Positions 17,048 to 24,322 of a stretch of 42,288 bases of DNA are shown piece after piece. Source of the stretch: Paracoccaceae bacterium (GTDB lineage: Bacteria > Pseudomonadota > Alphaproteobacteria > Rhodobacterales > Rhodobacteraceae); contig JAFGXY010000058.1 of NCBI GenBank assembly GCA_016936395.1, forward strand, positions 1 through 42,288, in the 5' to 3' direction. Within the stretch, counting starts at the first letter, position 1. Each line of letters begins with the position of its first letter. A program made the translations under genes and the position numbers. Under the pieces are notes generated by a model. That model was not told the DNA's origin and searched no databases. It saw only the letters and a list, made by a program, of their open reading frames with translations.

Positions 17048-18291
17048 GTCTTGCGCCTGCGATGCGCGGGCGGAATGTTCAGGGCGGCCCGGTATTTGGC
17101 CACCGTGCGGCGGGCAACATCGGTTCCGTTGGACGAAAGCGCCAAGGCAAGGGCAACATCACCTTGTGGTTGCGACGGGTCTTCTTCCGCGATCAACCGC
17201 GCCAGCCTTGCCTGCAACGCGGCGGCAGAGGTATCGGCCCCCATGTCGGCAGAAAACAGGCTGCGCAGCCACCATGTGCCATGCGGTGTGTCCACCGCCG
17301 TGCCCGCCACCACCCGGCTGATGGTGGATTTGTGCAACCCCAGATCTTGCGCAAGCGCCTGCATCGTCAGCGGTCGCAAGGCGCCGGGGCCCTGGTTCAG
17401 GGCGGCCGCCTGATGCGTCAGCACAGCCTGGGCCACCACAAGCAGCGTGGTGTTGCGGCTTTCAACCAGTTTCATCACCTCACGCGCGCGGGCAGCCCCT
17501 TCGGCGTCGGGGTTCAGCGCCATTCCGGGCAGGGACGAGCGGTTCAGCGTCACCTCCCACCCGGTTCCCGCCTGTCGCACGATCAGGTCAGGTTCGCGCA
17601 AGGGGCTGGACATCGGGCTGAAAGCCGTTCCCGGCTTTGGGTTGAAGCTTCGGATGGTGCGAAAGCGGGCATGGATCTGCGATTCAGACGCTCCGGTCAG
17701 CCGGGCCAACGCAGCCCAATCCCCCGAGGCCACAAGGTCAAGCCGGGCCAGCATGGCCTGCATCACCGGATCAAGCGACCCGGCGTCCGCCGCCTGCAGG
17801 CGCAGACACTCGGCCAGATCGCGGGCAAACAGGCCGGGCGGATCAATCCTTTGCAGGCTTGCCAGCACGGTCTCGACCTCGGCCAGTGGCAGCGTCAATT
17901 CGCGTGCAATGTCAGACAGCGGTCGGCCCAGCCAGCCGGTTGGCTCCAACGCCTCGGCCAGCGACAGGGCGATGCGCTGGTGCCGGGTCTGCGGCACCAG
18001 CAACGGCAAGGTCTGCATGACATGCGCCATCAGGCTGGGGCCGGTAGCGGCAAGAGTTGCGGCAAGATCATCGCAGCCACGTGGCAGCACGCCCGACCAG
18101 CGCGGCAACCAGTCGCCGGGCGCGGGCAGGACGGGATGCAGGGTCAAGGCCGGGGCCTCGGCTGCCTGCTCGTCCAGATAGCGCGCCAGACCGGCCGCAT
18201 CGCTGCGCAGCACCCGCAGGGCCGCATGAAGCCCGGAGCTGAGTTGCAACCGCTGGCTTTGGCTGACGCCGATCCTGAAGCGTGATGTCAT
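17044..18291 (-). CDS. rpoN: RNA polymerase sigma-54 factor, short atypical form
   Basis: The 415-residue sigma-54 recognises GG/GC (-24/-12) promoters and needs an AAA+ activator. The C-terminal RpoN box A-R-R-T-V-A-K-Y-R-A is intact at residues 393-402. A helix-turn-helix G-L-H-K-S-T-I-S-R-V-V lies before it. Region I (residues about 8-50) keeps the L-Q-L start but has S-S-G-L-H-A-A-L-R-V-L where most factors have T-P-Q-L-Q-Q-A-I-R-L-L, and the acidic region II is very short. The protein is shorter than E. coli RpoN (477 residues). Rhodobacterales often carry several specialised RpoN paralogues, so this may be one. No hpf, ptsN or activator gene is adjacent, unlike the usual rpoN cluster. 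Confidence 0.9.
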   Translation of the reverse strand: MTSRFRIGVSQSQRLQLSSGLHAALRVLRSDAAGLARYLDEQAAEAPALTLHPVLPAPGDWLPRWSGVLPRGCDDLAATLAATGPSLMAHVMQTLPLLVPQTRHQRIALSLAEALEPTGWLGRPLSDIARELTLPLAEVETVLASLQRIDPPGLFARDLAECLRLQAADAGSLDPVMQAMLARLDLVASGDWAALARLTGASESQIHARFRTIRSFNPKPGTAFSPMSSPLREPDLIVRQAGTGWEVTLNRSSLPGMALNPDAEGAARAREVMKLVESRNTTLLVVAQAVLTHQAAALNQGPGALRPLTMQALAQDLGLHKSTISRVVAGTAVDTPHGTWWLRSLFSADMGADTSAAALQARLARLIAEEDPSQPQGDVALALALSSNGTDVARRTVAKYRAALNIPPAHRRRKT

Positions 18292-18445
18292 GCCGTGATC
18301 CTAGGCGATGCCGCCGGTGGCTTGCAAGCCGCGCGCCAGACCGGCCGACCAGAGCGTGACGGATGGCGGGACCATATCAGCATCTTTGACTCGCCCCCGG
18401 CCCATCTAGCGGATAGGTTCTGCGCACCCATTCCGAAAACGAGAT

Positions 18446-20656
18446 ATGATCATGCACGCCTCTCCCCTGCCCCTGACCCGCGACATTGTGTTGATCGGAG
18501 GCGGCCATGCCCATGCGCTTGTGTTGCGCAAATGGGGGATGGCGCCTTTGGCGGGCGCGCGGATCACAGTCATCAACCCCGGCCCGGTTGCACCCTACAC
18601 GGGCATGTTGCCGGGCGCGATTGCCGGGCATTACAGCCGCGATGAATTGATGATTGATCTGGTGCGCCTTGCGCGCTTTGCCGGGGCGCGTGTGGTGCTG
18701 GACCGCGCCTGCGGGATTGACCGCGCCGCGCAGCAGGTGCTGCTGAGCTCGGGGCGGCGGCTGCGCTATGACGTGGCCTCGATTGATATCGGCATCGCTT
18801 CGGGCCTGCCCGATGTGCCCGGCTATGCCGAACATGGCGTTGCGGCCAAACCGCTGGGGGCCTATGCCGACCGGTGGGAAGCCTTTGTTGCCCATGCGCC
18901 GGATGCGCCAAGGCTGACCATCATCGGCGCGGGCGTCGGCGGGGTGGAACTGGCGCTGGCCTCGGCGCATCGGTTGCGCGCCGCGGGCAAGGCCCCGCAG
19001 GTGACACTGGTGGAGCGCGGCAATGCGGCGCTGCAAGGCATTGGCTTCAATACCCGGATTACCCTGCGCGATGCCATGCTCAAGCATGACGTCACCCTGC
19101 TGACCGACGTGACCGCAACCGAGGTGCTGGCAGACGAGGTGGTGCTGTCAAACGGGCAGCGGATCGGGTCTGATTTCACCCTGTCGGTGGCCGGATCGCA
19201 ACCGCAAGGCTGGCTGCAAGACACCGGCCTTGCCCTGACCGATGGGTTCATTGATGTCGGGCCCACCCTGCAATCGTCCGACCCGCTGATCTTTGCCGCC
19301 GGGGATACCGCCTTTCTGACCCATGCACCGCGCCCCAAGGCCGGGGTGTTTGCGGTGCGCGAAGCGCCGGTGTTGCTGCACAATCTGCGCGCCGCGGTCG
19401 CAGGGGGCGAGATGTGGCAATACCGGCCGCAATCCGACTATCTGAAACTGATCTCGATGGGCGGAAAGACGGCGGTGGCCGACAAGTTCGGTCTGCGCAC
19501 CGGCGGGCCATGGCTGTGGTCGCTGAAGGACCGGATCGACCAGAAGTTCATGGCCAAGTTTGCCGATTACCCCAAGCCGCGCGGCGTTGGCATTCCGCGA
19601 CAGGCGGCCAAGGGATTGGCGCAGGCGGTGGGTGATCATCCGCTGTGTGCGGGTTGCGGTGCCAAGGTCGGGTCGACGGCGCTGGAGCAGGCCTTGGCCA
19701 CCCTGCCCGCACCGACCCGCGCCGATGTGGTGGCGGGACGTGGCGACGATGCGGCGCTGTTGCAGGTGGGCGGGCAGTTGCAGGCGATCAGTGTCGACCA
19801 CCTGCGCGCCTTTACCGCCGATGCCTATCTGATGGCCCGGCTGGCCGCGATCCATGCGCTTGGCGACATCTGGGCAATGGGGGCCGAGCCGCAGGCCGCC
19901 CTTGCACAGGTGACCCTGCCGCATCTGTCCGATGCGCTGCAAGCCGACATGCTGGCCGAGGTGATGCGCGGTGCCGCCGAGGTTTTCACCGCGGCGGGGG
20001 CCGATGTGGTGGGCGGCCATTCGTCGATGGGCGACGAGTTGAGCATCGGCTTTACGGTCACCGGCCTTGCCCCGGCACCTAAGCGCAAGGCAGGCGCACA
20101 GGCGGGCGATGCGATCGTGCTGACCAAACCGCTGGGCACCGGGGTCATCCTTGCCGCCGAGATGGCACTGGAACGCCCCAGTGTCCGCGATACCGGCGGG
20201 CTGATGCTGGGCGAAATCTGGCAGGCCTGCCTTGCCAGCATGGACCGCCCGCTGGGAGCCGCCGCCGCCCTTTTGCGCGATCAGGCGACTGCGATGACCG
20301 ATGTGTCGGGCTTTGGCCTGGCCGGGCATCTGTGGGAGATGGTGCAGGGCACGGGGTTGGGGGCGGATCTGTCGTTTGCCGCCCTTCCGATCCTGCCGGG
20401 GGCCGAAGGGCTGGCCACGCGCGGCATCGCGTCCTCGATCGCGCCCGCCAACCGCGCGGCACTGGAAGGTCTGGTCGAAGGCCCGTCCGGCGCGCGCAAG
20501 GACCTGCTGTTCGATCCGCAAACCTGCGGCGGTTTGCTGGCGACGGTGCCGATGGCAAAGCTGGAGCAGGTGATGCAGGCTTTGCAGGCCGCCGGTGAAA
20601 CAGCAGTGGTGATTGGGCATGTGACCCCCGGGACGGCAAAGATCGTGGTGCGCTGA
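18446..20656 (+). CDS. selD: NADH dehydrogenase-like/selenide, water dikinase fusion (SelD)
   Basis: The 736-residue two-domain protein has an N-terminal part of about 370 residues that is a type II NADH-dehydrogenase-like flavoprotein, with FAD motif I-G-G-G-H-A-H-A and a second dinucleotide fold I-I-G-A-G-V-G-G-V-E. The C-terminal part is selenophosphate synthetase with H-P-L-C-A-G-C-G-A-K. The catalytic cysteine (not selenocysteine) is Cys401 or Cys404, with Lys407. G-R-G-D-D-A-A and G-G-H-S-S-M-G-D-E follow. SelD makes selenophosphate from selenide and ATP. This fusion is known in many bacteria, and the flavoprotein may supply reduced selenium, but that role is inferred. ATG 18452 is an alternative start with better spacing to GAGA. 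mnmH lies tail to tail. Confidence 0.93.
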   Translation: MIMHASPLPLTRDIVLIGGGHAHALVLRKWGMAPLAGARITVINPGPVAPYTGMLPGAIAGHYSRDELMIDLVRLARFAGARVVLDRACGIDRAAQQVLLSSGRRLRYDVASIDIGIASGLPDVPGYAEHGVAAKPLGAYADRWEAFVAHAPDAPRLTIIGAGVGGVELALASAHRLRAAGKAPQVTLVERGNAALQGIGFNTRITLRDAMLKHDVTLLTDVTATEVLADEVVLSNGQRIGSDFTLSVAGSQPQGWLQDTGLALTDGFIDVGPTLQSSDPLIFAAGDTAFLTHAPRPKAGVFAVREAPVLLHNLRAAVAGGEMWQYRPQSDYLKLISMGGKTAVADKFGLRTGGPWLWSLKDRIDQKFMAKFADYPKPRGVGIPRQAAKGLAQAVGDHPLCAGCGAKVGSTALEQALATLPAPTRADVVAGRGDDAALLQVGGQLQAISVDHLRAFTADAYLMARLAAIHALGDIWAMGAEPQAALAQVTLPHLSDALQADMLAEVMRGAAEVFTAAGADVVGGHSSMGDELSIGFTVTGLAPAPKRKAGAQAGDAIVLTKPLGTGVILAAEMALERPSVRDTGGLMLGEIWQACLASMDRPLGAAAALLRDQATAMTDVSGFGLAGHLWEMVQGTGLGADLSFAALPILPGAEGLATRGIASSIAPANRAALEGLVEGPSGARKDLLFDPQTCGGLLATVPMAKLEQVMQALQAAGETAVVIGHVTPGTAKIVVR

Positions 20657-20692
20657 ACCGCGCGCGGCGCCGGCGGCAGGTATCGGATGCAT

Positions 20693-20721
20693 GCCGCGCG
20701 GGAGTATTTCAAAAGCAGCAA
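20693..20721 (+). repeat. Dispersed gene-end repeat, copy C
   Basis: It reads GCCGCGCGGGAGTATTTC, then AAAAGCAGCAA. It shares the GGGAGTATTT core and the AGCAGCAA tail with copies A and B but has a changed 5' arm. It is in the 75-base gap between the converging selD and mnmH genes, in the selD direction. Confidence 0.6.
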
Positions 20722-20731
20722 GCCAGGGTCG

Positions 20732-21778
20732 TCAGCCCTGTAGCACGGCCTTGGCGACCTGATCGGCAAGGCCGGGCAAAGCCGCCTCGGTCAGGCTGTC
20801 CGTGGTGATTTCGATCATCGGATGCGCCATCCGCGCCCGGTGCCTTGCATAGCGCGGGTCGTAATGGTGCTGCATCAACCCGGCGGCAAGACTGGTGAAC
20901 GCGCCGCTGCCCGCCATTGCGCGCCAGTCAGCGATCCGCTCGGCCGGGTGCGCGGGTTTCAGTCGGGTCAGCACTTCGTCCAGCCGGACGGGGTCGGCCA
21001 CGATATCGGCATAGGCGCGGGTCAGGTATTCGGCCCGCGCCGCCAAAGGGGCGGCGATGGTCAGGCGCGGCGCATCAACCATGGCGCGCCACAGCCGGGG
21101 CGGCAGCCGACAGTCGCCGACTTTCGAGCTTTCCGCCTCGACCACCACCGGACGGGTCGGGTCAAGCCGGGCAAGGGCGATGGCCAGACGGCCTTCAAAG
21201 CCACGCTGCGACGGTTGTTCGCCCATCGATCCGAACAAGGAACCGCGATGATTGGCCAGCCCTTCAAGGTCGATCACCTGCACACCGCGCGCGGGCAGCA
21301 GGTTCAGGACATCGGTCTTGGCGCTGCCGGTGTTGCCATCCAGCACGATGACCCGGCAGGGAAACGGATCGTCATAAAGCGCCCGCACCACCAGCCCGCG
21401 CCAGGTCTTGTAGCCGCCTGTCACCACTTCGGCCCGCCAACCGATCTGGGTCAGGATCGTCGCGAACGACCCCGAGCGTTGCCCGCCGCGCCAGCAATAA
21501 AGCAAAGGCCGCCAGCCCCCCGGCTTGTCGGCCAACGGACCTTGCAGGTGCAGCGCGGCGTTCCTTGCCACCAGCGCCGCACCGATCTTGCGCGCGTCAA
21601 ACGGCGACACCTGCTTGTAAATCGTGCCAACCCGGGCGCGTTCGTCATTGTCCATCACCGGCAGCGAGATCGCCCCCGGCAGGTGATCATCGGCATATTC
21701 GGCGGGCGAGCGCACGTCGATGATATCGTCGAAGTCCAGATGCAGCACATCGGCCAGCGACTTCAGTTCCACTGCCAT
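20732..21778 (-). CDS. mnmH: tRNA 2-selenouridine synthase MnmH (SelU)
   Basis: The 348-residue protein replaces sulfur by selenium at the wobble 2-thiouridine of certain tRNAs, through a geranylated intermediate, using selenophosphate. An N-terminal rhodanese domain begins F-D-D-I-I-D-V-R-S-P-A-E-Y and has the active cysteine Cys95 in L-L-Y-C-W-R-G-G-Q-R-S. A P-loop domain follows, with G-N-T-G-S-A-K-T at residues 149-156. Length and order match E. coli YbbB. It converges with selD, which makes its selenium donor. Start ATG 21778 follows a CCCCTTG-rich context on the plus strand, read as CAAGGGG on the minus strand, an acceptable ribosome-binding site. Confidence 0.95.
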   Translation of the reverse strand: MAVELKSLADVLHLDFDDIIDVRSPAEYADDHLPGAISLPVMDNDERARVGTIYKQVSPFDARKIGAALVARNAALHLQGPLADKPGGWRPLLYCWRGGQRSGSFATILTQIGWRAEVVTGGYKTWRGLVVRALYDDPFPCRVIVLDGNTGSAKTDVLNLLPARGVQVIDLEGLANHRGSLFGSMGEQPSQRGFEGRLAIALARLDPTRPVVVEAESSKVGDCRLPPRLWRAMVDAPRLTIAAPLAARAEYLTRAYADIVADPVRLDEVLTRLKPAHPAERIADWRAMAGSGAFTSLAAGLMQHHYDPRYARHRARMAHPMIEITTDSLTEAALPGLADQVAKAVLQG

Positions 21779-21897
21779 GCGAGGCCCCTTGTAATGTCAG
21801 CGCAGCTTTACCCTATTGGTCGGGGGGTGCAAGACAGGGATGACAGCCGGTATCCTGATGAAAAGGCTTCTCATAACGGGGGCAAGATGCCAGTCTT

Positions 21898-21924
21898 GGC
21901 CTGCCCGTCGCAGCGAGGCAGGCC
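21898..21924. promoter_or_regulatory. 8-bp inverted repeat upstream of the secreted-protein gene
   Basis: GGCCTGCC (21898-21905) and GGCAGGCC (21917-21924) are perfect arms around an 11-base spacer. The repeat ends 23 bases before the ATG at 21948. It is in the mnmH/21948 divergent gap, so it could be an operator or a leader-RNA hairpin. No regulator can be named. Confidence 0.4.
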
Positions 21925-21947
21925 GACCGCTGCCATAAGGATATTTG

Positions 21948-22655
21948 ATGCGTTTGAAGCCCTTGCCTGTCCTGCTTGCGGTGGCGGCCCTTGTCGCGGG
22001 TGCCGCGACGGGCTTGGCACAAGACAGGACGGGCATCAATATCGACCCTGTCGCCATCGGCACGCCCGGCGCAGTGACAGCCTTTGTCCTTGCACAGGAT
22101 TTGTATCGCATCGGCCTTGCCGGCAAGGATGCGCTGATGGTGCTGACCGCCGCCCGACTGGCAGCATCGGCCGACATGACCGAAGGCAAGGCGGGGGTGC
22201 CCGAAATCAAGAAGCAAACCACGGGGAAGGCGACTTCCGATGACGCGGGTGCCGCCGACACCCCGCTGGATGCCGCGGCCATGATGGCGCAGGCCAAGGA
22301 GCTGGCGGGCGAGGATGAGACGATCCTTGCCCTGATCGATCTGGCCGAAGTCGAAGGCGTGCAGGGTGGCCCGGGTGGCGCAATCCGCCGCCTGTCCCAC
22401 CTGCCCGCCGGCATGACTGATGTCTGGGAGGTGCCGTTTGCTGGTCATTCCCTGGCCGAAGTCGCCGTTGTGGGCGATGGCGATGCCAATCTTGATGTGC
22501 GGATCACCGACGAGAACGGCAATCCCATCTGCATCGATGTCAGCGGGTCAGACAGGGTGATCTGCGATTTCGTGCCCGCATGGAACGGCTATTTCCAGAT
22601 CAGCGTCCACAACACCGGGGACAGGCGCAACAGTTATCACCTGATCACGAATTGA
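21948..22655 (+). CDS. Secreted protein of unknown function
   Basis: The 235-residue protein starts with a clear Sec signal peptide: M-R-L-K, then a run P-V-L-L-A-V-A-A-L-V-A-G-A-A, with cleavage expected after G-L-A. The middle third is alanine-rich and helical. The last 75 residues have alternating hydrophobic strands with D-A-N-L-D-V-R-I-T-D-E-N-G-N-P and a Y-F-Q-I-S-V-H-N-T-G motif. That part resembles beta-sandwich domains of extracytoplasmic proteins such as the PPC type, though I cannot assign it. The ATG at 21948 follows AAGGA with 6 bases spacing. A TTG directly before it is in frame but unlikely as a start. Its end overlaps the tag gene tail to tail by 11 bases. Confidence 0.75.
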   Translation: MRLKPLPVLLAVAALVAGAATGLAQDRTGINIDPVAIGTPGAVTAFVLAQDLYRIGLAGKDALMVLTAARLAASADMTEGKAGVPEIKKQTTGKATSDDAGAADTPLDAAAMMAQAKELAGEDETILALIDLAEVEGVQGGPGGAIRRLSHLPAGMTDVWEVPFAGHSLAEVAVVGDGDANLDVRITDENGNPICIDVSGSDRVICDFVPAWNGYFQISVHNTGDRRNSYHLITN

Positions 22656-23241
22656 CGGGGTCGCGGGTGGCCAGCCGCGCGTGGCAGGGGCAGGTGACCA
22701 GATGGTCGTTCACCATGCCGGTGGCTTGCATGAAGGCATAGACGATGGTGGGCCCACAAAAGCTGAAGCCTTCCGCCTTCAAGGCTTTGGCCATGGCTTG
22801 TGAGGTGACGGTCTGCGCGGGAACCTCGGCCAGAGTGCGCCACTGGTTTTGCAGCACCTGCCCATCCTGAAACTTCCAGATGAAATGGGCGAACCCTTCG
22901 CGCTGGTGGATGCGCTGATAGGCCTGCGCCGAGGTGATGACACCGGCGATCTTGCCCCGGTGCCGCACGATGGCGGGGTTTGACAGCAATCGGGCAATGT
23001 CAGCTTCGCCCCAAGTGGCGATGATCTCGGGGCGGAAGCCATCAAACGCCGCGCGGAAACTGTCGCGCTTTTTCAGGATCGTGATCCAGCTCAGGCCGGC
23101 CTGAAACCCGTCAAGGATCAGCTTTTCCCAAAGCGCGCGGCTGTCGCGTTCCGGCACGCCCCATTCATGGTCATGACAATCCACATAAATCTGCTCGGTC
23201 CCGCACCAGCCACAGCGCGCGTCTGTCTCTGCCTCGATCAT
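22645..23241 (-). CDS. tag: DNA-3-methyladenine glycosylase I (TagA)
   Basis: This 198-residue base-excision enzyme removes 3-methyladenine from alkylated DNA. Expected features are present: Cys10 in R-C-G-W-C, His23 in C-H-D-H-E-W-G-V-P, the core Q-A-G-L-S-W-I-T-I-L-K-K-R, R-H-R-G-K-I, F-C-G-P-T-I-V-Y-A-F-M-Q-A and the zinc site N-D-H-L-V-T-C-P-C-H. The position of E. coli Glu38 is Asp44 here (L-I-L-D-G-F-Q-A-G). To my recollection this is a common variant in alphaproteobacteria, so activity is still likely. The ATG at 23241 is chosen because upstream in-frame sequence is not protein-like. It is divergent from the EAL gene, 119 bases away. Confidence 0.93.
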   Translation of the reverse strand: MIEAETDARCGWCGTEQIYVDCHDHEWGVPERDSRALWEKLILDGFQAGLSWITILKKRDSFRAAFDGFRPEIIATWGEADIARLLSNPAIVRHRGKIAGVITSAQAYQRIHQREGFAHFIWKFQDGQVLQNQWRTLAEVPAQTVTSQAMAKALKAEGFSFCGPTIVYAFMQATGMVNDHLVTCPCHARLATRDPVNS

Positions 23242-23360
23242 GCTGCACCGTCGTTCCGCAAACCCAGCGAATTGGAACAAAATGCGAAGCTTCATGCAAG
23301 CTTTACCGATGTGGCAGCACGGTGGCGCAAGAAGCAGGGTGATCCACAAAGAGGCGCGAC

Positions 23361-24197
23361 ATGGCGGACAGGGGCAGGTCGGCAGTAAGTGTTCCACGGG
23401 CACAGGCGAGCCCGTTTGATTTTGCGGTCAACGAAAATGATCATCAGACCCTGTCGATGGTCCGCGAAGCGGTGCAGACCCGCCGCCTGCGGCTGGCCTT
23501 TCAGCCGGTGGTTCTGTCGGCCAATACCGAAAGGATCGGCTTTTACGAAGGGCTGATGCGGGTGATGGACCCCACGGGCCGCGTGATCCCCGCACGCGAC
23601 TTCATGCCAGCGGTCGAGGCTGATGAGCTTGGCCGCGAGATTGACTGCGCGGCCCTGACCATGGGTCTGAACACGCTGCTGCGCCAGCCAGAGGTGCGGT
23701 TGTCGATCAACATGTCGGCGCGCTCGATCGGCTATCCGAAATGGACCGCGATCCTGCGCAAGGCGTTGCGCAGCCATCCACGACTTGGCGAGCGCCTGAT
23801 CCTTGAAATCACCGAAAGCTCGGCCATGCTGGTGCCGGAAATCGTGATTGCCTTCATGGACAGCCTGCAAGCCGATGGCATTGCCTTTGCGCTGGACGAT
23901 TTCGGCGCTGGCTTCACCGCGATTCGCTACTTCCGGGACTTTTCCTTTGATATCCTCAAGATTGACGGCCAGTTCATTCGCAACATCCACCGCGACCGCG
24001 ACAATCAGGTGGTCGCTGCGGCCCTTCTGGCCATAGGCAAGCAGTTCGACATGCTGTGCGTCGCCGAATCGGTCGAACACCCAGCCGAAGCGCAGGTCTT
24101 GCAAGCCCTTGGTTTTGATTGTCTGCAAGGCTATCTGTTCGGGGTTCCGACGGTGACGCCGGTCTGGCTGGCGGACCGCGCACGGGTCTCGGCTTAG
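23361..24197 (+). CDS. Stand-alone EAL-domain cyclic-di-GMP phosphodiesterase
   Basis: The 278-residue cytoplasmic protein is essentially a single EAL domain with a 35-residue N-terminal extension. The signature is E-G-L (in F-Y-E-G-L-M-R-V) instead of E-A-L. Metal and catalytic positions look intact: Asn in S-I-N-M-S, Glu in L-E-I-T-E-S, the D-D-F-G-A-G-F pair, Lys in D-I-L-K-I-D-G, Glu in V-A-E-S-V-E and the final Q-G-Y-L-F-G. It should hydrolyse c-di-GMP to pGpG, although some EAL proteins are only receptors. No sensor domain or membrane span is present. phaA starts 125 bases downstream on the same strand. Confidence 0.9.
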   Translation: MADRGRSAVSVPRAQASPFDFAVNENDHQTLSMVREAVQTRRLRLAFQPVVLSANTERIGFYEGLMRVMDPTGRVIPARDFMPAVEADELGREIDCAALTMGLNTLLRQPEVRLSINMSARSIGYPKWTAILRKALRSHPRLGERLILEITESSAMLVPEIVIAFMDSLQADGIAFALDDFGAGFTAIRYFRDFSFDILKIDGQFIRNIHRDRDNQVVAAALLAIGKQFDMLCVAESVEHPAEAQVLQALGFDCLQGYLFGVPTVTPVWLADRARVSA

Positions 24198-24245
24198 GCA
24201 AACTTACCCAAAGTCACCGGCAGACCGCGCAAGAATCTTGCGAAA

Positions 24246-24299
24246 TGCGGCATTGCGGCATAGGTCATTACCGAAGGCGGAGGAAACGCCCTCCGCTTC
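24246..24299 (+). promoter_or_regulatory. Tandem TGCGGCAT and hairpin in the phaA leader
   Basis: TGCGGCAT is repeated twice in tandem at 24246-24261. Each unit contains a TGC/GCA mini-dyad. About 12 bases later a hairpin forms between GCGGAGG (24277-24283) and CCTCCGC (24290-24296), extended by GAA/TTC past one bulged G. Regulators of polymer storage such as PhaR bind TGC-rich dyads in related bacteria, so a PhaR-type site is possible. This is inference only. The ribosome-binding site GAGAGGGA lies at 24311-24318. Confidence 0.35.
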
Positions 24300-24322
24300 C
24301 TTGGCCCAGGGAGAGGGATCAG

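Noticed and set aside
19148-20692. 514-codon open frame opposite selD
   Set aside because: Antisense shadow of a clear SelD domain; no start context or motif.
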